17,767 bases of DNA from NCBI GenBank assembly GCA_938003985.1, contig CALKWZ010000033.1, forward strand, positions 1 through 17,767, read 5' to 3'. How positions within the stretch are numbered: the first letter of the stretch is position 1; each line of letters opens with the position of its first letter. The translations under genes were made by a program, and so were the position numbers. Source of the DNA: an uncultured Verrucomicrobiota bacterium. GTDB taxonomy: Bacteria > Verrucomicrobiota > Kiritimatiellia > CAIQIC01 > Lenti-01. The notes under the pieces were generated by a model that was not told the DNA's origin, did not search any database, and saw nothing but the letters and a program-made list of their open reading frames with translations. Below are positions 1-7,593 of the stretch, in pieces.

Positions 1-1469
1 CGGGTTATCTCGGCAGCCACGTCTTCGGCGGCGGCGGCGCGACGACCTCGGCGCCGGCGTTCAACGCGCTCGGCGGGCAGAGCGCGACGGTGGGCAAGGC
101 CGCGTCGTTCACGGTCAGCGCCACGGGCAATCCCGCGCCGACCTTGGCGCTGCAGGGCACGACGGCCTCGGCGGGCTACACCTTCACCGCCGGCACGGGC
201 CTGTTGGCCTATACGCCGCCGGAAGCGGATCTCGGCGACCGGACCTTCACCTTCACCGCCAGCAACGTCGCCGGCGTGGCGACGCAGACGGTCAGCGTGA
301 CCGTCGCCGCGAACACGGACCTGCCCGCGCCGGTCGTGCAGGCCGCTTCGGGCGTGCAAGCCACCCAATTCAACGCCAACTGGCTGGCCGCCGCCAACGC
401 CACCGGCTACCGGCTGGACGTCGCGACCAACAGCCTGTTCCGGCACACGATGGGCCGCCGCACCGCGACCCTGGCGGCCGGCGACCTGATGATCGTGACC
501 GTGAATACGGACACGAACGGAACGGGGAAGGGCTTCGACGCCGTGCCGCTGGTGGATCTGGACGCGGGCACGGTCATCTACTTCACCGACAACGGCTGGA
601 GCAACGGCGTCTGGCGCGCGGGCGAAGGGACCGTCACCTACACCGCGCCCGGGGCCGTCGCGGCCGGCACGGTGTTGTCGTATCGCTCGGTGACCGCCAA
701 TGGATTCACGGCCAACGCCAGTTTCAACCTTTCGACGGGCGGCGACACGATCCTGGCCTACCAAGGCAGCAGCAACAGCCCGACCTTCTTGTACGGCGTC
801 GGCTGGGCCATCGGGACGCCGTGGATCGAGAGCGGCGCTCTCTCGGCCAACAATTCCATGGTGCCCGCCGGACTGGGCGTCGGCACCTACACCATCGTGG
901 CGTGCGGCACGTCGGACAACTACCAATACAACGCCGCCAACGGCACCGCGGGCTCGCCGGGCTCCCTGCTGCAATGGGTGGCGAATCCCGCGAACTGGTC
1001 GAGCGACGACGCGGCGGCGTTCGCCAAGTTCACGCCCGACTTCACCGTGGGCGTCGTCGAGCAGGTCGACGATTTCGTGCCGGGCTACGAGAACCGCGAC
1101 GTGGGCGCCGCCACGACCTGCGCGGTCACGGGCCTGACGGAAGGCGTGACCTACTTCTACCGCGTCAAGGCCTACAACGCTTCGTCCAACAGTCCGTTCT
1201 CCGGCACCACGAGCGTGGTAACGGTCGCCAGTTCCACCCCGGCGCCGGAACCGATCGTCATCGGTCACGGCCCGGGCGGCGGCGCCACCATGTCGCTGCA
1301 GATTCCCTCGACGATCGGCGTGGCGTATCGGCTGGAATATACGACCAATCTGGTGCCGCCGGTCGTCTGGTCAGCGGCGGCGACCACCAACGGCACCGGC
1401 GCGGAAGTGACCTTGGACGACGCGAATCCGGTCGACGGCGCGCGCTACTACCGCATCGTGAAGCCCTAG
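1..1469 (+). CDS. C-terminal part of a large secreted LTD/Ig/FN3 modular protein (5' end outside window)
   Basis: The reading frame is open from the first full codon (base 3) to the TAG at 1467-1469, so this is the 3' end of a longer gene; the GTG at 90 is internal. The first residues (GYLGSHVFGGGG) match the end of the lamin-tail domain in the next gene (AYLGSHSFAGG), so a lamin-tail domain probably lies just upstream. Next comes an Ig-like domain (about 57-315), then an FN3 fold in two pieces: an N-terminal half (318-440, ending YRLDVATNSLF) and a C-terminal half (1068-1235, with FVPGYENRDVG and TYFYRVKAYN). Between them sits an inserted beta-rich domain of about 200 residues (GDLMIVTVNTD, DLDAGTVIYFTDNGW, GEGTVTYTAPG), a type I associate with bacterial surface proteins that also carry lamin-tail domains. 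The end (about 1250-1466) is a YRLEYTTNL...ARYYRIVKP module. It is probably extracellular or surface-bound. The enzymatic part, if any, is outside the window. Confidence 0.85.
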   Translation, partial: GYLGSHVFGGGGATTSAPAFNALGGQSATVGKAASFTVSATGNPAPTLALQGTTASAGYTFTAGTGLLAYTPPEADLGDRTFTFTASNVAGVATQTVSVTVAANTDLPAPVVQAASGVQATQFNANWLAAANATGYRLDVATNSLFRHTMGRRTATLAAGDLMIVTVNTDTNGTGKGFDAVPLVDLDAGTVIYFTDNGWSNGVWRAGEGTVTYTAPGAVAAGTVLSYRSVTANGFTANASFNLSTGGDTILAYQGSSNSPTFLYGVGWAIGTPWIESGALSANNSMVPAGLGVGTYTIVACGTSDNYQYNAANGTAGSPGSLLQWVANPANWSSDDAAAFAKFTPDFTVGVVEQVDDFVPGYENRDVGAATTCAVTGLTEGVTYFYRVKAYNASSNSPFSGTTSVVTVASSTPAPEPIVIGHGPGGGATMSLQIPSTIGVAYRLEYTTNLVPPVVWSAAATTNGTGAEVTLDDANPVDGARYYRIVKP

Positions 1470-1483
1470 AGGGCGTTAACGCA

Positions 1484-1511
1484 GGCCGGGCCGAAAGGCC
1501 CGGCCTTTTTT
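1484..1511 (+). terminator. Rho-independent terminator after the LTD/FN3 gene
   Basis: A perfect 9-bp stem (GGCCGGGCC / GGCCCGGCC) closes on a GAAA tetraloop and is followed by six T. It starts 15 bp after the TAG at 1469 and should end the upstream transcript, separating it from the subtilase gene. Confidence 0.93.
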
Positions 1512-1550
1512 GTCGGTTGCCGGCCGGCCGTTAATTTTTCTCGTGCAGGG

Positions 1551-1579
1551 TTGCACTGGATGTTTGGGGAGCTTAACCT
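1551..1579 (+). promoter_or_regulatory. Possible promoter of the subtilase gene
   Basis: TTGCAC (1551-1556) is followed after 17 bp by TAACCT (1574-1579). The -35 is good and the -10 is weak (3 of 6). The stretch 1531-1590 is visibly AT-richer than its surroundings and lies just after a terminator, which supports a promoter here even if the exact boxes are wrong. Confidence 0.35.
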
Positions 1580-1619
1580 AAAACAAATGGGTTGATGGAA
1601 TGTCCCGCGGAGGCACGTC

Positions 1620-4600
1620 ATGAGGAAATTCTTGGGCTTCGGGCTGATCGGGTTGTGGGCGTGCACGTCGTTCGGTGCCGGCGCGCCGCTGATCCTGGAC
1701 TGGGGCCCGCTCGACACCGCGGCCGCGGCGCCGCAGAAGGCGACGCAGGCCATTCGCGCCGCGGGGCGCGCGACGACGATCCAACAGCTGAACGCCCGGG
1801 GCGCCGCGCCGTGGCTGGTGCAGTTCGACGACGTGGTCCAGGACGAATGGCGCGCGGCGCTGGAAGCCGCCGGCGCGACGATCCGGGGCTACATGCCGGA
1901 AAACGGCTATCTGGTGGAAGCCACGCCCAAGCAGATCGCCGCGGTCGCCGCGCTGGACCACGTCGCCTACGTCGGCGAGTTCCTGCCCGAATACAAGCGC
2001 GCGGCCAAGGTGCGCGCCAAGTTGGGCCGCGTGCAGAAGGGCGAGGAAGCCGATGCTGTTTCCGCCTACCGCGTGTTGCTGTTCGCCGCGGCCGATCGGG
2101 CGGCCATCGTCCGGAGGATCGAAACGCTGACCGGCGCGCCCGTGGCGGCGGCCGTGGGCGAAATGATCCGCGCCGATTTGACGGCCGCGCAGGTCGCGGA
2201 AGTCACCGCCTGGGGCGAAGTGAACTGGATCGAGCCCTACAGCAAGCCGCGGACGTGGAACGACGTCGCCGTGCGCACGAACATGATGAACGTGTCGAAC
2301 GTCTGGAACGTGCTGGGTCTGACCGGCGCCGGCCAGACCATCGCCGTGTGCGACACCGGCCTGGACACGGGCAACCTGGGCACGCTCCATCCGGACTTCA
2401 CGAACCGGGTGACGGGCTACGGTTGGAGCAACGGCGCCTACTCCGCGAGCTACGACTGGATCGACCTCGACAGCCACGGCACTCACGTGTCCGGCTCGGT
2501 GCTGGGCAGCGGACAGATGTCCACCGGCCAGTTCAAGGGCGTGGCGTACCAGGCGAACCTCGTCATGCAGGGCGCGAAAACGAACCTCAACGGGATTCCG
2601 TACTATCTGGCCGAGCTGTTCCGCCAGGCCTACACGAACGGCGCGCGCATCCATTCCGACAGCTGGGGCTACGACGACCACGGCGACTACAACATGGACT
2701 CGCGCTCCGTGGACCAATACGTCTGGAGCAACAAGAATTTCCTGATCCTGGTGGCGGCGGGCAATTCCGGCACCGATTCGAACGTGGTGGACGGCGTGAT
2801 CGATCCGCAGTCGGTGGCGTCGCCCGCGACGGCCAAGAATTGCCTCACGGTCGGCGCGGCCGAGAACTACCGGACCACCGGCGGCTTTTCGACCTATCGC
2901 TGGGGCATCGAGCTGTGGCCCGACGACTATCCGACCAACCCGATCCGGTCGGACTACGCGTCGCGTCCGATGAGCAACAATGTGCAAGGGATGGCGGCGT
3001 TCTCCAGCCGCGGGCCCTGCAGCGACGGCCGCCTCAAGCCGGACATCGTGGCGCCGGGCACGGACATCGTCTCCACGCGGTCGCGCCGGGCGGCGGACAC
3101 GGGGTGGGGCATCGGGCCCAACACGAACTACCTCTACATGGGCGGCACGAGCATGGCGACGCCGCTGATGGCCGGCGCCGCGGGCCTGGCCCGGCAGTGG
3201 GTCACGACGACGGGCGGCATCACCAACCCCAGCGCGGCGCTGCTGAAGGCGCTGCTGCTCGCCGGCGCGCGCGACATGGCGCCGGGCCAGTACCTGTCCG
3301 GCACCCAGCAGGAAATCTTCGCCCGGCCTGAAAAGTCCCAGGGCTGGGGCCACGTGGATCTCTACGCCTCCCTGCAGCCGGCCACCAACCAGTTCATGGA
3401 TCTCTTCGACACCAACAGCCTGGCCACCGGGCAGACCAACACGTTCACCTATACCGTGGCGGCCGGTTCCACCAACAAGTACGTCGTCGTGCTGGCCTAC
3501 GCCGACTACTGGGGCACGATCGGCTCCGGCAAGCAGCTCGTGAACGACCTCGACCTGACCGTGATCAAGCCCGGCGGCACCACCAATTACGCCAACGGCC
3601 GCACGAGCAAGGACGCGACGAACAACGTGGAAATGGTCGAACTGGCCGCGGACGAAGCCGGCACCTACACGGTGGTCGTGGCCGCCCGCACCGTGCCCTC
3701 CGGCAGCCCGCAGCCCTACGCCCTCGTCGTGCGCGGGCCGGCGGACGAACCCGCCGAGCCGGACTACGGTCTGCGCGACGACGCCGGCGCGAACCTGCCG
3801 ACCTTGACCTACTGGTACGACGGGCTCGGAGCGGACGTCACCGAGCAGGGCTCCAACTTCAACGGCCGCGCGCTGGGCACGCGCTCGCAGATCTATCTCA
3901 AGGGCGCCGCGATCAAGACCTGGAAGAGCGGCTCCGGCGACGTGACCGGCACCACCTTCCACTACAAGATCTGGGAGACCGGCTCGGCCGAACCCGGCAC
4001 CTACTCGGCGCGTTCCGTCGGCTGGACCAGCGACGACGGCGGCGGCAACCAGACCTGGGCGAATTTCGGCGCCGAAATCGACGCGCTGAGCGGTCTGGTT
4101 TCCGGGTCCTACAACCTCAAGGCGCTGTTCACCGTTTCCGGCACGGGCGTGCCCGGCATCCTCACCAACGGGCCGTTCACGGCCACGTTCGCCATCGCGC
4201 CGGTGCAGGCCCCCGGCAACCTCCGCGCCAGCGCGACGAACGAAACGGATTTCACCGCCGCCTGGGACGCCGTCTCCGGCGCGACCAGCTACCGGCTCGA
4301 CGTCGGCACGAACGCGACGTTTTCCGGCGCCGGAGGCACGGCTCCCGAACTGTTCATCTCGGAATACATCGAAGGATCGAGCAACAACAAGGCGATTGAA
4401 ATCTTCAACGGGACGGGCGCGGCGGTCAATCTGGGCACGGGCGGCTACACGCTGCGGGTCTACGCCAACGGCAGCACCACGCCTTCCTCGATCACGCTGT
4501 CCGGCACCGTGGCCGACAACGACGTCTTCGTGCTCGCCAACTCCAGCGCCAATTCGGCGATCCTGGCCCAGGCCGACCAGACCTCCGGCAGTCTGACGCA

Positions 4601-5639
4601 CAACGGCAACGACGTGATCGCGCTGGCCAAGAACTCGGTCAACCTCGACGTGGTGGGCACCATCGGCAGTTCCGCCAACTTCGGCTTGGACGTCACCAAG
4701 GTCCGCAAAAGCTCCGTGGCCGCCGGCACCACGACCTACGACACGGGCGAGTGGGACGACTACGCGGTGGATACCACGGCCTATCTCGGCAGCCATTCGT
4801 TCGCCGGCGGCGCCGGCGCGCCGGCCTACGTCCCCGGCTACTCGAACCGCGCCGTGTCCGGCACCAGCCAGAGCGTGACGGGACTGACGGCGAATTCGAC
4901 CTATTACTTCCGCGTGCGCACGGAAGCGGCCTTCGGCGCCAGCACGAACTCCGCGACCGCCAACGTGACGACGTTGGAAGAAGCCGTGCCGGGCACGCCG
5001 CCGACGATGGACGCGATCCCGGCGCAGACCACCTACGTCGGCGCGAATTTCCAGTACGCCGTGACGGCGCAGGAGCCCGACAGCGATCCCGTGACCTTCG
5101 CCTGCACCAGCGCGGTGGACGTCGCCACGTGGGATCTGGACGTCAACGCGGGCGATTTCCTGTTCATCCCGACCACCAACGAAATGGGCACGAACGTGTT
5201 CAGCTTCACCGCCACCGACAAGGACGGCGCCAGCGCGCCGGCGCTGATGAGCGTCAAGGTCTACTCGGCGGCCGCCACCAACGAGTTCACGCAGTGGGTG
5301 GAAGACCAGGAAGAGGATCCGGAAGATCCCGACTTCGACGAGAGCGCCGACGTCGACGGCGACGGCAAGACGACCTACGAGGAATACCTGGCCGACACCG
5401 ATCCGGCGTCGTCCAACAGCGTCTTGAAGCTGGAAGGCCTGAGCGCCGATCTGGACCGGTTCTCGTTCCCGGCCAGCCCGAACCGGTTCTACCGGCTGGA
5501 GTACTGCACCGACATCACCAACCAGGCCGGCACGCTCGTGATCTCGAACCTCGGCTGGGGCGTGCCCGGCATGGTGATCACCAACGTGGCTCCGACCAGC
5601 TGGTTCGGCGTCATCCGCGTCCTGCTCGAAGAGCCGTAA
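1620..5639 (+). CDS. Secreted KP-43-type subtilisin-like serine protease with FN3/lamin-tail/Ig C-terminal modules
   Basis: This is a 1339-residue secreted endopeptidase of family S8. The start is set by GGAGG at 1609-1613, six bases before the ATG. A signal peptide covers residues 1-20 (cleavage near SFGA-GAP; LWAC at 12-15 is a poor lipobox). An inhibitor-like propeptide follows (about 62-115). The catalytic triad is visible: Asp245 (AVCDTGLDTG), His286 (SHGTHVSG), Ser511 (GGTSMATP), with oxyanion Asn382 (AAGNSG). Residues 588-706 form the jelly-roll typical of KP-43 proteases (LVNDLDL near 640, NNVEMVEL, PQPYALVVRG). Then come an unassigned beta domain (about 715-860), an FN3 fold (864-901 plus 1067-1123) interrupted by a lamin-tail domain (about 908-1062, ELFISEYIEGSSNNKAIEIFN), an Ig-like domain (about 1127-1218), an acidic repeat D1244-V-D-G-D-G...E1255, and a C-terminal FYRLEYCTDI module. 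It probably cuts extracellular protein. The family call is firm; the substrate is unknown. Confidence 0.95.
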   Translation: MRKFLGFGLIGLWACTSFGAGAPLILDWGPLDTAAAAPQKATQAIRAAGRATTIQQLNARGAAPWLVQFDDVVQDEWRAALEAAGATIRGYMPENGYLVEATPKQIAAVAALDHVAYVGEFLPEYKRAAKVRAKLGRVQKGEEADAVSAYRVLLFAAADRAAIVRRIETLTGAPVAAAVGEMIRADLTAAQVAEVTAWGEVNWIEPYSKPRTWNDVAVRTNMMNVSNVWNVLGLTGAGQTIAVCDTGLDTGNLGTLHPDFTNRVTGYGWSNGAYSASYDWIDLDSHGTHVSGSVLGSGQMSTGQFKGVAYQANLVMQGAKTNLNGIPYYLAELFRQAYTNGARIHSDSWGYDDHGDYNMDSRSVDQYVWSNKNFLILVAAGNSGTDSNVVDGVIDPQSVASPATAKNCLTVGAAENYRTTGGFSTYRWGIELWPDDYPTNPIRSDYASRPMSNNVQGMAAFSSRGPCSDGRLKPDIVAPGTDIVSTRSRRAADTGWGIGPNTNYLYMGGTSMATPLMAGAAGLARQWVTTTGGITNPSAALLKALLLAGARDMAPGQYLSGTQQEIFARPEKSQGWGHVDLYASLQPATNQFMDLFDTNSLATGQTNTFTYTVAAGSTNKYVVVLAYADYWGTIGSGKQLVNDLDLTVIKPGGTTNYANGRTSKDATNNVEMVELAADEAGTYTVVVAARTVPSGSPQPYALVVRGPADEPAEPDYGLRDDAGANLPTLTYWYDGLGADVTEQGSNFNGRALGTRSQIYLKGAAIKTWKSGSGDVTGTTFHYKIWETGSAEPGTYSARSVGWTSDDGGGNQTWANFGAEIDALSGLVSGSYNLKALFTVSGTGVPGILTNGPFTATFAIAPVQAPGNLRASATNETDFTAAWDAVSGATSYRLDVGTNATFSGAGGTAPELFISEYIEGSSNNKAIEIFNGTGAAVNLGTGGYTLRVYANGSTTPSSITLSGTVADNDVFVLANSSANSAILAQADQTSGSLTHNGNDVIALAKNSVNLDVVGTIGSSANFGLDVTKVRKSSVAAGTTTYDTGEWDDYAVDTTAYLGSHSFAGGAGAPAYVPGYSNRAVSGTSQSVTGLTANSTYYFRVRTEAAFGASTNSATANVTTLEEAVPGTPPTMDAIPAQTTYVGANFQYAVTAQEPDSDPVTFACTSAVDVATWDLDVNAGDFLFIPTTNEMGTNVFSFTATDKDGASAPALMSVKVYSAAATNEFTQWVEDQEEDPEDPDFDESADVDGDGKTTYEEYLADTDPASSNSVLKLEGLSADLDRFSFPASPNRFYRLEYCTDITNQAGTLVISNLGWGVPGMVITNVAPTSWFGVIRVLLEEP

Positions 5640-5661
5640 GCGGCGCTTCCGGCGCGATCCG

Positions 5662-5693
5662 CACGGCCCGCCTTGCCGGCGGGCCGTGTTTTT
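5662..5693 (+). terminator. Rho-independent terminator after the subtilase gene
   Basis: A perfect 11-bp stem (CACGGCCCGCC / GGCGGGCCGTG) with a 5-base loop TTGCC is followed by five T. It lies 22 bp after the subtilase stop. Confidence 0.92.
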
Positions 5694-5715
5694 CATCCGC
5701 CGCCGCATTCCGGCT

Positions 5716-5739
5716 TCCCAAGCCCGGCCGCGCTTGGGA
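5716..5739 (+). promoter_or_regulatory. Hairpin/palindrome covering the ribosome binding site of the peptide-binding protein
   Basis: TCCCAAGC (5716-5723) and GCTTGGGA (5732-5739) are perfect reverse complements around an 8-base GC-rich spacer. The right arm contains most of the Shine-Dalgarno-like GGGAG (5736-5740), nine bases before the ATG at 5750. In RNA this would hide the ribosome binding site; in DNA it could be an operator. No promoter is obvious in the 56 bp between the upstream terminator and this start codon. Confidence 0.5.
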
Positions 5740-5749
5740 GAATGCCCGC

Positions 5750-7507
5750 ATGAAACGCATCGTGTTGGGTTTGGGACTGGCGCTGCTGGGGCTCCCGGCC
5801 GTCGCCGAAGAAATCTTTCCGCGTCCGGGCTGGCAGGAAGCCCCGAATCCGCTGGCCTCGGAGTTCGCGGAAAAGGGCGGGATGCTGGTGGCCTATCTGG
5901 GGCCGTATCCCAAGAGCTTCAACTACTACCTCGACCAGAACGTGATGTCGGCCGAGCTGTTCGGCCAGTTCTACGAGCCGCTGATGGCGCTGCATCCCCT
6001 CACGCTGGACCCGGAGCCGATGCTGGCGGACCGCTGCGTCGTCGGCGACGACCGCAAGACCTTCACGTTCCACATGAACCCGCTGGCGAAGTGGAGCGAC
6101 GGCCGGCCGGTCACGGCCGAAGACGTGCGCTGGACCTTCGCGGCCGTGATGGATCCCAAGAACCTGACCGGCCCGCACAAGATCGGCCTCGAACGCTTCG
6201 AACCGCCCGAGGTGCTCGACGAGGCCACCATCCGGTTCGTCGCGAAGGAAGAGCATTGGGAAAACTTCCTGACGCTGGTGGGCCTGCAGGTGCTGCCCCA
6301 GCACGCGTTCGCGGACCGGGATTTCAACCGGCTGAATTTCGATTTCCCCGTGGTCTCGGGGCCGTACCGCCTCGGCCAGTTGCGCGCCGGACTCGAAGCG
6401 ACGCTCGAGCGGCGGCCGGACTGGTGGGCGGCCGACCTGCCGCGGTTCCGGAAAATCGCCAATTTCGACGTGCTGCGGTTCCGGTTCTTCGAGGAGCGCG
6501 ACAACGCCTTCGAGGCCTTCCTGAAAGGGGAGCTCGATCTCTTCCCCGTCTACACCGCGCACGTCTGGGCCAACCAGACTTCCGGCGAGAAGTTCGACCG
6601 CCACTGGATCGTGAAGCAGGAAGTGGCCAATCTCCAGCCCGTCGGCTTCCAGGGCCTCGCGCTGAACCGCCGCCGCCCGCCGCTGGACGATCCGCGCGTG
6701 CGCCGCGCCCTCGCGCATCTCTACCACCGCGAGAAGATGAACGAGACGCTGATGCACAACGCCTACGTCCTGCACCGCTCCTACTACGAGGACCTCTACG
6801 ACGCCGCGCATCCCTGTCCGAACGAACTCCTCGCCTTCGACAAGGACAAGGCCCGCGCGCTGCTGGCCGAGGCCGGCTGGGCCGCCGATCCCGCCACGGG
6901 CCTGCTGGCCAAGGACGGCCGGCCGCTGCGCCTGCGCTACCTCTCGCGCGGCGCCACCGACGACAAGTTCACCGCCCTCTTCCAGGAAGACCTCAAGGAC
7001 GTCGGCATCGAACTGGTCGTGGACAAGAAGGACTGGGCGGCGTGGGCCAAGGACATGGACGCCTACAACTACGACCTGACCTGGGCCGCCTGGAGCGCGG
7101 GCCTGTTCAAGAATCCCGAAAGCATGTGGCACTCGCGCGAGGCCGATCGGCCCTCGGGCCAGAACCTCACCGGCTACAAGAACCCCGCGGTCGACGCCCT
7201 GATCGACGCGCAGCGCGCGGAGTTCGACGTCGCCAAGCGCCACGAGATCGTCCGGAACATCGACGCGCTCCTGGCGCAGGACGTGCCCTACGTTTTGCTG
7301 TGGTACAAGCAAGGCACGCGCCTGCTGTGGTGGAACAAGTTCGGGGTGCCCGGCGCGCCGCTGGGCAAGCACGGCGACGAGCGCAGCGCGCATGCGTACT
7401 GGTGGTACGACCCCGACGCCGCGGCCGATCTCGCCCACGCCCGGAAAACCGGCCGCGCGCTGCCCGCGCGCCCCGCCCGCGCGGTCTACGCCGAACCCGC
7501 GCCCTGA
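5750..7507 (+). CDS. ABC transporter substrate-binding protein, family 5 (YejA/OppA-like peptide binding)
   Basis: The product has 585 residues. The open frame runs on upstream, but the ATG at 5750 is chosen because a signal peptide begins there (residues 1-19, ending LPAVA before EEIF) and GGGAG precedes it. Family 5 periplasmic binding proteins capture oligopeptides or similar solutes for an ABC importer. Visible family features are the early GPYPKSFNYYLDQN segment, SDGRPVTAEDVRWTF, VVSGPYRLG, ALNRRRPPLDDPRVRRALAHL, DVGIELVVDKKDWAAWAKDMD and the late NIDALLAQDVPYVLLWYKQG. The spacing and the DNAFEAFLKGELDLF segment look most like YejA (microcin C and peptide uptake in Gammaproteobacteria). 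No permease or ATPase gene is adjacent, so the rest of the transporter must be elsewhere. The upstream protease could supply peptides, but a strong terminator separates them, so that link is inference. Confidence 0.88.
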   Translation: MKRIVLGLGLALLGLPAVAEEIFPRPGWQEAPNPLASEFAEKGGMLVAYLGPYPKSFNYYLDQNVMSAELFGQFYEPLMALHPLTLDPEPMLADRCVVGDDRKTFTFHMNPLAKWSDGRPVTAEDVRWTFAAVMDPKNLTGPHKIGLERFEPPEVLDEATIRFVAKEEHWENFLTLVGLQVLPQHAFADRDFNRLNFDFPVVSGPYRLGQLRAGLEATLERRPDWWAADLPRFRKIANFDVLRFRFFEERDNAFEAFLKGELDLFPVYTAHVWANQTSGEKFDRHWIVKQEVANLQPVGFQGLALNRRRPPLDDPRVRRALAHLYHREKMNETLMHNAYVLHRSYYEDLYDAAHPCPNELLAFDKDKARALLAEAGWAADPATGLLAKDGRPLRLRYLSRGATDDKFTALFQEDLKDVGIELVVDKKDWAAWAKDMDAYNYDLTWAAWSAGLFKNPESMWHSREADRPSGQNLTGYKNPAVDALIDAQRAEFDVAKRHEIVRNIDALLAQDVPYVLLWYKQGTRLLWWNKFGVPGAPLGKHGDERSAHAYWWYDPDAAADLAHARKTGRALPARPARAVYAEPAP

Positions 7508-7510
7508 AAC

Positions 7511-7593
7511 TTTTTACGTACGACGTAAAACCGGCCCCAAAGTTTTTACGTACTACGTAAAAACCGGCGGCAAGTTTTACGTACTACGTAAAA
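7511..7593. repeat. Array of three AT-rich palindromes with 31-32 bp spacing
   Basis: Three copies of one palindrome lie at 7511-7530, 7543-7563 and 7575-7593. The middle copy is perfect: the ten-base arm TTTTTACGTA, a central C, and its reverse complement TACGTAAAAA. The third has nine-base arms. The first differs by a T-to-G change in the right arm and lacks one A. Centres at 7521, 7553 and 7584 give spacings of 32 and 31 bp, about three helical turns. The spacers are similar to each other (CCGGCCCCAAAG and CCGGCGGCAAG). The array is strongly AT-rich in a GC-rich region and sits between convergent genes, with the third copy running into the last codons of the minus-strand gene. T-runs are on the 5' side and A-runs on the 3' side of each unit, opposite to an intrinsic terminator, although the right half of one unit can also pair with the left half of the next. 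Confidence 0.9.

Noticed and set aside
1631..1664. The subtilase as a lipoprotein through LWAC at residues 12-15
   Set aside because: Trp at the second position before the Cys is unusual for a lipobox, and a normal signal peptidase I site (SFGA) follows. It is not excluded.
1578..5708. A 1376-codon open frame on the minus strand covering the whole subtilase gene
   Set aside because: The plus strand has a signal peptide, catalytic triad, ribosome binding site and terminator. The antisense product is Arg/Gly/Val-rich low-complexity sequence, as expected opposite a GC-rich gene.
4751..5749. Upstream extension of the peptide-binding protein frame to 4751
   Set aside because: It overlaps the subtilase in another frame and reads low-complexity Arg/Gly sequence through a terminator. 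The signal peptide starts at the ATG at 5750.
7511..7593. The three-unit repeat as a CRISPR array
   Set aside because: The spacers are only 11-12 bp and similar to each other, the units are 19-21 bp palindromes, and no cas gene is present.
7511..7593. The three-unit repeat as a plain bidirectional terminator
   Set aside because: Within each unit the T-run is on the 5' side and the A-run on the 3' side, the reverse of an intrinsic terminator, and the stems are AT-rich. Pairing between units could partly act this way, so the possibility is kept in the finding but not used as the call.
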